Source: Enoplolaimus lenunculus (Eukaryota; Nematoda; Enoplea; Enoplida; Thoracostomopsidae). Taken from it: a DNA stretch of 64,000 nt. The DNA is taken from assembly GCA_030248215.1 (NCBI GenBank), contig JASANG010001532.1:124001-188000 (forward strand), given 5' to 3'. Of the stretch, positions 33,101 through 42,499 are shown piece by piece (position 1 is the first letter of the stretch; every line of letters starts with the position of its first letter). Both the position numbers and the translations under genes were made by a program. The notes beneath the pieces were generated by a model. It did not search any database. It saw nothing but the letters and a program-made list of their open reading frames with translations, and was not told the origin of the DNA.

Positions 33101-33187
33101 GCTTAGGCTTGATAGATTGGTTTTAGGCTTAGTGTTGACTTCACTAAGTCGCGTAGAGGCTTTAAGCTTCATGCGCTAGGCTTATGA

Positions 33188-34001
33188 TCAATATAGTAGC
33201 CTAATGTAATCTCCATAAAAATAACATTTATCATTTTTATCAGATGCGTAAGAATTGTTAAACGCTGCGCAGTCTTCATCGGTGGCAGAAGCCCTTTCCT
33301 TTATGGTTTTATGGCCAAATCCCAGGTTTTTGTGTATTGTCATTTGAATCAAATTATGAATTGCATCAACATTACGCGCAAACGTATAATTCGTGGAGCA
33401 GAAAAGCCAACCCACTGAACAAAAGTCGAAGCCTAACCGGAAAATTTTAGAGTAAAGCCTAAACATACCTACGCCTAGTGTCCCTTTCGGACTCACGGAG
33501 TATACGGCCACCGTTACTTTTAAACCGTAAACAGTAGATTAAGCGTATTCCAAAGCCTATAAGCCCAAGCCTAAGCGTAGCAAAAGCGAATTCCTAAGCC
33601 TAAGTCTAAGTCTATGCCTAAGCAAAAAATGCAGTCTAGAATGTAAGCCTCCTTTTTTACAGACTCACCAGAAACCGGGACGGCCTTAAAAGTAACATGA
33701 GCCGAGTATACTAAAGACACAAAATTGCGTGAAATTTCAGAAGTTTTTTTGAATATCAGAAAATTTGTTCTCTGTGTACATTTGTTCGCGGTTGTTCTTT
33801 TAACATCAATTGCAAACAATCGTCGACATTGTATTAATATTTGGATTACCTTCGAATGAGCATTTTCCTGGGTTCAAACGGACACCAAGAAAATGCCGAA
33901 CTAATGTTTGTTCCGTAATTGGAGAAAAGTAAATTTTAGGAATCGTATTAGACACAAAACGCTTTTCTGGCCTTTCCAAAATGCTTATATATAAGTCAAT
34001 G
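33188..34001 (-). CDS. Unidentified gene, last two exons
   Basis: Two exons are supported: about 34001-33850 (donor GTAATC, phase 1) and 33414-33188 (acceptor TTCAG, stop TGA). Joined they give about 125 residues, including LERPEKRFVSNTIPKIYFSP, LVRHFLGVRLNPGKC, then GWLFCSTNYTFARNVDAIHN, TIHKNLGFGHKTIKERASAT and DEDCAAFNNSY. The composition looks like real protein, with several cysteines and N-glycosylation sequons (NYT, NNS), as in an extracellular or lumenal domain. I do not recognise the family. The acceptor at 33983 is an alternative start for the first exon. Upstream exons were not found; the DNA just 5' is the 40-bp satellite, so the gene may span it or be a truncated remnant. A TelM-B transposon with a perfect target duplication lies in the intron. 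Confidence 0.5.
33506..33703. mobile_element. TelM-B element, perfect target duplication
   Basis: GGCCACCGTTACTTTTAAAC to CCTTAAAAGTAACATGAGCC. The flanks are a perfect GAGTATAC (33498-33505, 33704-33711). The core has AAGCCCAAGCCTAAGCG and related units. It lies in the intron of the unidentified gene. Confidence 0.9.
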
Positions 34002-34082
34002 CTAAATAGCGTTCTAACGTGCACAAAAAGATGCTTTCGTTAGGTGCGTTTTGATAAAATTCTCTGCGTGCAAAAACATTTT

Positions 34083-36036
34083 GCAAAATTCTGTTCGTAG
34101 CGTAAAAACATCTGAAACTTTTGCAAGAATCTGCTCGTAGCGTAAAAACATCTGAAACTTTTGCAAGAATCTGCTCGTAGCGTACAAACATCTGAAACTT
34201 TTGCAAGATTCTGTTCGTAGCGTAAAAACATCTGAAACTTTTGCAAGATTCTGTTCGTAGCGTAAAAACATCTGAAACTTTTGCAAGAATCTGCTCGTAG
34301 CGTAAAAACATCTGAAACTTTTGCAAGATTCTGTTCGTAGCGTAAAAACATCTGAAACTTTTGCAAGATTCTGTTCGTAGCGTAAAAACATCTGAAACTT
34401 TTGCAAGATTCTGTTCGTAGCGTAAAAACATCTGAAACTTTTGCAAGATTCTGTTCGTAGCGTAAAAACATCTGAAACTTTTGCAAGAATCTGCTCGTAG
34501 CGTAAAAACATTTGAAACTTTTGCAAGAATCTGCTCGTAGCGTACAAACATCTGAAACTTTTGCAAGATTCTGCTCGTAGCGTAAAAACATCTGAAACTT
34601 TTGCAAGATTCTGTTCGTAGCGTAAAAACATCTGAAACTTTTACAAGATTCTGTTCGTAGCGTAAAAACATCTGAAACTTTTGCAAGATTTTGTTCGTAG
34701 CGTAAAAACATCTGAAACTTTCGAAAATTCTCGTAGCGTAAAAACATCTGAAACTTTTGCAAGATTCTGTTCGTAGCGTAAAAACATCTGAAACTTTTGC
34801 AAGATTCTGTTCGTAGCGTAAAAACATCTGAAACTTTTGCAAGAATCTGCTCGTAGCGTAAAAACATCTGAAACTTTTGCACGAATCTGCTCGTAGCGTA
34901 AAAACATCTGAAACTTTTGCAAGATTCTGCTCGTAGCGTAAAAACATCTGAAACTTTCGCAAAAATCTGCTCGTAGCGTAAAAACATCTGAAACTTTTGC
35001 AACATTCTGCTCGTAGCGTAAAAACATCTGAAACTTTTGCAAGATTCTGTTCGTAGCGTAAAAACATCTGAAACTTTTGCAAGAATCTGCTCGTAGCGTA
35101 AAAACATCTGAAACTTTTGCAAGATTCTGTTCGTAGCGTAAAAACATCTGAAACTTTTGCAAGATTCTGTTCGTAGCGTAAAAACATCTGAAACTTTTGC
35201 AAGATTCTGTTCGTAGCGTAAAAACATCTGAAACTTTTGCAAGATTCTGTTCGTAGCGTAAAAACATCTGAAACTTTTTGTAAAATTCTGTTCGTAGCGT
35301 AAAAACCTCTGAAACTTTTTGTAAAATTCTGTTCGTAGCGTAAAAACATCTGAAACTTTTTGTAAAATTCTGTTCGTAGCGTAAAAACCTCTGAAACTTT
35401 TTGAAAAATTCTGTTCGTAGCGTAAAAACATCTGAAACTTTTGCAAGAATCTGCTCGTAGCGTAAAAACATCTGAAACTTTTGCAAGATTCTGCTCGTAG
35501 CGTAAAAACATCTGAAACTTTTGCAAGATTCTGTTCGTAGCGTAAAAACATCTGAAACTTTTGCAAGATTCTGTTCGTAGCGTAAAAACATCTGAAACTT
35601 TTGCAAGATTCTGTTCGTAGCGTAAAAACATCTGAAACTTTTGCAAGATTCTGCTCGTAGCGTAAAAACATCTGAAACTTTTGCAAGATTCTGTTCGTAG
35701 CGTAAAAACATCTGAAACTTTTGCAAGAATCTGCTCGTAGCGTAAAAACATCTGAAACTTTTGCAAGAATCTGCTCGTAGCGTAAAAACATCTGAAACTT
35801 TTGCAAGATTCTGCTCGTAGCGTAAAAACATCTGAAACTTTCGCAAGAATCTGCTCGTAGCGTAAAAACATCTGAAACTTTTGCAACATTCTGCTCGTAG
35901 CGTAAAAACATCTGAAACTTTTGCAAGATTCTGTTCGTAGCGTAAAAACATCTGAAACTTTTGCAAGATTCTGTTCGTAGCGTAAAAACATCTGAAACTT
36001 TTGCAAGAATCTGCTCGTAGCGTAAAAACATCTGAA
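34083..36036. repeat. 40-bp minisatellite, about 49 units
   Basis: Unit CGTAGCGTAAAAACATCTGA-AACTTTTGCAAGATTCTGTT. Because 40 is not divisible by 3 and no frame of the minus strand contains a stop, all three minus frames stay open for hundreds of codons; these are not genes. Variants (GATTCTGTT, GAATCTGCT, 41-bp CTTTTTGTAAAATT units at 35270-35420, a shortened unit near 34725) recur in order, so there is higher-order structure. Confidence 0.95.
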
Positions 36037-36039
36037 ACT

Positions 36040-37450
36040 GTAGGTGGCTATGCCACACTTAAACCTATTTCAAACTAAAAACTAAAACTAAAAATAAAAC
36101 CCTATATCAAAACCACACCTTAAGGGAGTTCCTGGCTCCACCTAGTCTCTCTTAGAACTTAAGTTAGGCTTAGGCGTTGCTACAAAGCGTAGAAAATGTT
36201 AAAATCGATGCTATGGCGGCTGTGTCCGCAATGTCAAACTTACCTGGGCCCTGCGTGGCCGTATAATGTGGCTGATTAATGTTGTATTCAGAGTTGGCTA
36301 TATCTGCTAATAACGACATAGCTAGGCTATGTCAGCACCGCAATGGTGCTTGGTTATTGGGTGTTGTACCGGTTATTGTTGTTGTTGTTGTAGATGGAGT
36401 GTTGTACAGGATGTGTGGCTCTCGACCTCGACCGCATTGCGGACACCCAATTGTGTGTGTCGGCAAAAATGCAAATGAGGTCGAGATGCCGATATGGGTA
36501 GCCAGGACCGGAATCAGTCTTGGTTTAGTTTCGCTACAACTCGGTTGTGTATTTTTCTGGCTGGTGAACGGACTTTTACATTGTTTCTTAAGTTTTGGTT
36601 TTGCGTTGAAGGCGGAATTTTAATAAGTAAGGTCGAACGGAAGTAATTTAAGATTGTCACGGTGGCATAAGCATGTGAAGGAAACTACGGGATATTGGTT
36701 TAATCGGCGTTGCGCAAGGCGCGGTATCACCCAGTATAGAATACTGGTGGCATGTGTTAAAGGAAACTTGGGGTATTAAAGGAAACCTGGGAAAAAGTAG
36801 TCTAATAAATCTAACGGGGTTAGATTTATTATTCTACAACGGCTGGGCCAAATCTAACGGGGTTAGATTGGTCGGAAATTTGGTGTAACTCTAACGGGGT
36901 TAGAATTGCACGGATTCTGGAAAACGGCAAAAGTATTGGGTACGGTAAAGCCAGTGGCTGGATTAAATCAGATTCAGACGTCGGCTTTAAGGATTCCGGC
37001 TCGGGTTACCAGTTAAATTGCATAACCTGTGATTTGCTGGCCTTAATTTTGGGTATTTTGTGTCATACGGGTTGCGGGTTGGGATTTATAATAAACATTT
37101 ACCGGCCGCGTTTTACTAAATCAGAGCGATACGCATACATCGAGGAAGGAACTATACAGGCGATACAGGATACAGGCTTAAGGCAAAATCACGAACTTCT
37201 CACAGAAACTTTTGCAAGAATCTGCTCGTAGCGTAAAAACATCTGAAACTTTTGCAAAATTCTGTTCGTAGCGTAAAAACATCTGAAACTTTTGCAAGAT
37301 TCTGTTCGTAGCGTAAAAACATCTGAAACTTTTGCAAGAATCTGCTCGTAGCGTAAAAACATCTGAAACTTTTGCAAGATTCTGTTCGTAGCGTAAAAAC
37401 ATCTGAAACTTTTGCAAGAATCTGCTCGTAGCGTAAAAACATCTGAAACT
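36040..37450. repeat. Composite tandem repeat, copy 1
   Basis: About 1.16 kb of unique-looking DNA followed by about six 40-bp satellite units; total 1411 bp. It has hairpins at 36804-36830 and 36851-36869. A 114-codon open frame (36279-36623) and a 65-codon frame (37034-37231) occur in both copies, but the base differences within them all change the amino acid, so coding is not supported. Confidence 0.9.
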
Positions 37451-38910
37451 GTAGGTGGCTATGCCACACTTAAACCTATTTCAAACTAAAAACTAAAACT
37501 AAAAATAAAACCCTATATCAAAACCACACCTTAAGGGAGTTCCTGGCTCCACCTAGTCTCTCTTAGAACTTAAGTTAGGCTTAGGCGTTGCTACAAAGCG
37601 TAGAAAATGTTAAAATCGATGCTATGGCGGCTGTGTCCGCAATGTCAAACTTACCTGGGCCCTGCGTGGCCGTATAATGTGGCTGATTAATGTTGTATTC
37701 AGAGTTGGCTATATCTGCTAATAACGACATAGCTAGGCTATGTCAGCACCGCAATGGTGCTTGGTTATTGGGTGTTGTACCGGTTATTGTTGTTGTTGTT
37801 GTAGATGTAGTGTTGTACAGGATGTGTGGCTCTCGACCTCAACCGCATTGCGGACACCCAATTGTGGGTGTCGGCAAAAATGCAAATGAGGTCGAGATGC
37901 CGATATGGGTAGCCAGGACCGGAATCAGTCTTGGTTTAGTTTCGCTACAACTCGGTTGTGTATTTTTCTGGCTGGTGAACGGACTTTTACATTGTTTCTT
38001 AAGTTTTGGTTTTGCGTTGAAGGCGGAATTTTAATAAGTAAGGTCGAACGGAAGTAATTTAAGATTGTCACGGTGGCATAAGCATGTGAAGGAAACTACG
38101 GGATATTGGTTTAATCGGCGTTGCGCAAGGCGCGGTATCACCCAGTATAGAATACTGGTGGCATGTGTTAAAGGAAACTTGGGGTATTAAAGGAAACCTG
38201 GGAAAAAGTAGTCTAATAAATCTAACGGGGTTAGATTTATTATTCTACAACGGCTGGGCCAAATCTAACGGGGTTAGATTGGTCGGAAATTTGGTGTAAC
38301 TCTAACGGGGTTAGAGTACACGGTTTAACGGGGTGTAATTCTAACGGGGTTAGAATTGCACGGATTCTGGAAAACGGCAAAAGTATTGGGTACGGTAAAG
38401 CCAGTGGCTGGATTAAATCAGATTCAGACGTCGGCTTTAAGGATTCCGGCTCGGGTTACCAGTTAAATTGCATAACCTGTGATTTGCTGGCCTTAATTTT
38501 GGGTATTTTGTGTCATACGGGTTGCGGGTTGGGATTTATAATAAACATTTACCGGCCGCGTTTTACTAAATCAGAGCGATACGCATACATCGAGGAAAGA
38601 ACTATACAGGCGATACAGGATACAGGCTTAAGGCAAAATCACGAACTTCTCACAGAAACTTTTGCAAGAATCTGCTCGTAGCGTAAAAACATCTGAAACT
38701 TTTGCAAGATTCTGCTCGTAGCGTAAAAATATCTGAAACTTTTGCAAGATTCTGTTCGTAGCGTAAAAACATCTGAAACTTTTGCAAGATTCTGTTCGTA
38801 GCGTAAAAACCTCTGAAACTTTTGCAAGATTCTGTTCGTAGCGTAAAAACATCTGAAACTTTTGCAAGATTCTGTTCGCATCGCAAAAACATCTGAGACT
38901 TTTTGTCACA
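37451..38910. repeat. Composite tandem repeat, copy 2
   Basis: Near-identical to copy 1, with a handful of substitutions and a 39-bp insertion at about 38311-38349 that is one more hairpin unit. It ends in six to seven 40-bp units, the last diverged. Confidence 0.9.
38215..38360. other. Array of four hairpins sharing CTAACGGGGTTAG
   Basis: Stems 38215-38226/38230-38241 (AATAAATCTAAC), 38262-38269/38273-38280 (AATCTAAC), 38299-38306/38310-38317 (ACTCTAAC) and 38334-38345/38349-38360 (TGTAATTCTAAC, one G-T pair). All have a GGG loop. Outer stem bases differ between hairpins, yet pairing is kept on both sides. Confidence 0.8.
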
Positions 38911-39208
38911 ATTTCTCCAATATTCATTAACTAAAACGAAGCGTATCCTTTACGTTTTGATTAATAGGTGCGATTTGGTGTGACCGTATAACTTCTACCG
39001 GTAGAAATAGTGTCCGTTCCCGTTAAATAAATCAGAAGTTTCGCTGTTTGCTCATATTTAATTGTAAATCACTAACAAGCAGAGTATATTCTGCTGCCAA
39101 ATTAAGGTAGGTATGCCGCTATTTTTCCATTTGGTCTAAAAATAGCAAAATTCATGCAAACTCAACTATATATATGCAATAGAATTTATAGACGATTCTC
39201 GCAATAAT

Positions 39209-39502
39209 ACACTGCAAAAAATGGTGAGTACTCACTCAGAAATAGGATTTGCCAGACTACACAATCTGAGTCAAAATTCGAGTCCGCCATGAGTGAAAAT
39301 TCGAGTCCTCCAGAGTCGAATTCGACTCCGCCATAGTCGAATTCGACTCAATGAGTCGCTCGCCAAAGTCAAATTGGTTTCACTGAGTCGCTCAGCGAGT
39401 CGCATTTGACTTTGGTTGAGTCGAATTTGACTCAGCTTGTGTAATCCAGAAAAGCCTGTTTCGGAAAGAGTCAATTTGTTTGGCTCACCAATTTTTGCAA
39501 AG
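39209..39502. mobile_element. GAGTC foldback element, long copy
   Basis: ACACTGCAAAAAATGGTGAG to GGCTCACCAATTTTTGCA. The centre has many GAGTCGAATTCGACTC palindromes, more than the other two copies. Confidence 0.75.
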
Positions 39503-39878
39503 TACCTATATCAGGTTATAATACTGGAACCGGATGTTGATTTTCTGACTCAGCCAGATATCCGGTTGAACGTTGAAAAGTGACATTTTCCAACTTGCCC
39601 TGAAATAAATTCTGTAGTTTAAGCCAGTTTTAAAATTGTTTTTATAAACTGCACAAATTAACTAAATGTTTCACGTGTACCGAAATTGAGTCTCGCAAAA
39701 ACGCGTTGCTGTTAGGTCGGGCACTGCGTCAATGAAAGAAGAGATATCATTATCGGATGTTCGTTTTAAGACAGATTAAAATTTCCAGATAGGCGTTTGT
39801 TACATCGGCAGTTCTATTACAGTAAAACTAAAATTGTTTTCAGCTAATTAAGACAGTATTTTAAAAAATTTCCCACTA

Positions 39879-40322
39879 CTGTAGTGACTCGAATAAGAGG
39901 GGGGAAATAACAGGGGTCCCCATTTTGAGTCTCAAACAATAGGAGTCCGTATTTCTAATAAGGGTACGTAAGCGGATAAAGTCCCTAAACCCTGATTAGA
40001 GTCTATAAATGTCAATTATCCCTAATTGTAGCGCAATAATGAATCCAGGAGCAAATGAAACACAGTTCGAAACTTTAAAGCGTACTTAAGTTTTGAAAGT
40101 ACATTCCAAAGTATAACCTTAATACGTTATCGCTCAAGCTATTGACAGCAGACAAATAAACGTTTAATTCAACGGATAGTTGCAATACCGAATATATCAG
40201 TAACAAAGGGCGGCGGAGGGCGGATTAATAAAAATAAATAACTGTCCGTGACCGATTAACAGGAAGGTTCCGTCACGAGAGGCCAAATAAATATCAGTCC
40301 CCTTGTACTCGGGTCACTTCAG
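39879..40322. mobile_element. Mariner-like non-autonomous element
   Basis: Inverted ends CTGTAGTGACTCGAATAAG and CTGAAGTGACCCGAGTACAA, flanked by TA on both sides. An internal block is repeated at 60728-60950, and one end at 59195-59240. Confidence 0.7.
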
Positions 40323-40601
40323 TAAATAGTTATAGTTGAACTTAAAATGCAAAGTTTGGCCGTTAGTTTAATGATCGCAACATTTCCATATTTATTATTA
40401 TTCAACGAAACATCACATATAACGATGACATAACATCGGCGGCAAATAAAACAAGCAACTAAAACTCGCACATGGTATAACAACCAACTGGACAATTTAC
40501 GATATTATAGCACAAGCCGAATAAGCCGGCACAAGGACGCTCTATGAACAACGAAATATAGCAGCTGCTGTAGCAAAATTTAAAATCGCTATGCGAATTT
40601 C

Positions 40602-40759
40602 GGCCAATGGCACTTTTAGGGGCGTAAACAGTAGATTAAACGTATTCTTAAGCATTGCTTCCTAAGCCAATAGCCTAAGCAAAAAAATGTAATCTAGAAT
40701 CTAAACCTACTCTTTTATCGACCCATCAGTAACCTGGACGCCCATTAGTAATATGAGCC
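40602..40759. mobile_element. TelM-B element
   Basis: GGCCAATGGCACTTTTAGGG to TTAGTAATATGAGCC. The 8-bp flanks CGAATTTC and TGAATTTC differ at one base. The core is short. Confidence 0.8.
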
Positions 40760-41138
40760 TGAATTTCTGTTATTTTTTATAAGAAAATGTCATGTGAGAA
40801 GTTTTGCTGCGTAGAAATTGTTGAATATGGTCTAAATTTATTTACGTCAATCTACAATTATGTTTCAGCTTAGGTTTAATCAAATAGACAAATACATTAG
40901 TAGCAATACCCCTGCCGTCCACGGCGGGGGAATTACTACTTACATTTTTGGCTAATGTTTACAAGTTTCAACTTAAACTACGCTGAGGTTTTAGTTCCAG
41001 GATTAGACTACGACACTCAAGGTAACACTAGGCTGTGTTAGGATTATTTGAAAGTTTCAGGTTTCATAGCTCTTTTATGATATTGCATAAATTTTGAAAT
41101 TTTTGTAAACACACACCACTATAAATAATAACTAAGCT

Positions 41139-41392
41139 CAATGGCGGATCCATGGGGGGCCACCCGGGCCCTGGCACCCCCTAACAGCATCTCGACAAAA
41201 AATTTTGAGCGAAGCGAAGAAGCAATCTAATTTTAGCATTAAAGGGTTTTTGGGTGCGAGAAATCTGCGTAGACTGTTTACAAACCTCCCAAACCGATAA
41301 CTGAGCAGTTAGCTAGTAGATAATTTGCATATTATAAGTTTATTACCTGTAAAATTTTGCCCCCCCATTTGGAGATCCTGGATCCACCACTG
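41139..41392. mobile_element. hAT-like CAGTGGCGGATCC element
   Basis: CAATGGCGGATCCATGG at the left; CCTGGATCCACCACTG at the right. It shares GGCACCCCCTAACAGCATCT with the inverse of the 204-566 copy. Confidence 0.75.
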
Positions 41393-41470
41393 AAAGCTAC
41401 AGTTTTATTTGTGACAAGAATTTAAATTTCCTACTTTGAATTGAGTTAAAATTTGTGGAATTTTTATATA

Positions 41471-42082
41471 TGTCAGTCTAGGTAGGAAGCGGGACATCAG
41501 ACCTTTTTACTAAGCAGTTGGAAAAGCGGGCTAGAGCGGGGATCGAACTCTCAGCCTATGGATCCTTAAGCGAGCACTCTACCACTGCGCTACGCAGCCC
41601 GCCTCTCCAACTGTTTCTATCGTCGACTATATGTGTCGACATTGTGCTGCCAGCAAGCATACAACACAGCGTGCATTGCATTTATTGCATATGCACTAGG
41701 ACAAGCATGTCTCACATGCTTACATGCCCTTATTTTCAACAAGGTCGTCCCTTGACCGTCCATCCTATTTTCGACTGGATACCGTGTTAAAGCGCGGCAG
41801 TTTACCATTGCGTCCACGGAGTAGCCCCCATGTCAGTCTAGGTAGGAACCGGGACATCAGACCTTTTACTAAGCAGCTGGAAGAGCGGGCTAGAGCGGGG
41901 ATCGAACTCTCAGCCTACGGATCCTTAAACGAACACTCTACCACTGCTCTACGCAGCCCGCCTCTCCAACTGTTTCTATCGTCGACTATATGTGTCGACA
42001 TTGTGCTGCCAGCAAGCATACAACACAGCGTGCATTGCATTTATTGCATATGCACTAGGACAAGCATGTCTCACATGCTTAC
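41471..42082 (-). repeat. Tandem pair of tRNA-derived repeats
   Basis: Two copies start at 41471 and 41832 (period 361). Each holds a tRNA-like segment on the minus strand: 41602-41526 and 41961-41885. These have a 7-bp acceptor pairing GCGGGCT/AGCCCGC, an A-box-like TAGCGCAGTGGTAGAG (or TAGAGCAGTGGTAGAG) and a B-box-like AGTTCGATCCC. The linker after the acceptor arm is too long and the T arm is mispaired, so they are tRNA-like or SINE parts rather than working tRNA genes. Confidence 0.65.
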
Positions 42083-42240
42083 AATACATAGCGAAAGTGA
42101 AATATTCTAAAGCCTGAACCGTGTAAAAGTTTAATTCATAAACCTAAGCTTGATAACAAATACACAAACAGAGACAAAGAAACTTATTACGCATATCAAA
42201 CGCCAATGCCAAATATTTTTCGAAATAAAACTTCAACTTT

Positions 42241-42321
42241 AGCCAATGTATAGAACAGTGCCCTAACAGGTAGTATAAGCTCTATCAGAAAAACGTTCCG
42301 CTCCTGATGTTTACATGAACC
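42241..42321. mobile_element. Minimal TelM-A element
   Basis: 81 bp: AGCCAATGTATAGAACAG to GATGTTTACATGAACC, no telomere core. The flanks TCAACTTT and GCAACTTT differ at one base. Confidence 0.8.
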
Positions 42322-42499
42322 GCAACTTTTAAATTATTTAACTACTTAACTGGTTTATGTTTACCGAGTTATCACTTATTTACCTGCCCCCTTTTCAGTT
42401 TTCAAATATACCGCAAAAACCTTTCCCAAACGGGGTGTACTGCGGAAAAATACTGCGCTAATTGTGTACGTGAAATACACAGCTTTTAGTTGGAGATAC

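Larger units (their letters stand above)
29834..33187. other. Intergenic region upstream of NDUFB11
   Basis: Holds the elements at 30430, 31108, 32110 and 32680 and a tandem duplication at 32341. The NDUFB11 promoter should lie near 29834-30100, but no motif is recognised. Confidence 0.6.
34002..42499. other. Repeat-filled region between the unidentified gene and SLC17
   Basis: Contains the 40-bp satellite, the 1.4-kb duplication, a GAGTC foldback, a mariner-like element, TelM and hAT copies and a tRNA-like pair. The 38910-39200 and 40323-40600 stretches hold nothing recognised. Confidence 0.7.

Noticed and set aside
33985-36058. Three overlapping open frames of 441-673 codons on the minus strand
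   Set aside because: They are the 40-bp satellite read in its three registers; the same peptide appears in each.
41526-41961. Functional tRNA genes
   Set aside because: The acceptor stem pairs, but the linker and T arm do not fit a normal cloverleaf, and both lie within a dispersed-type repeat.
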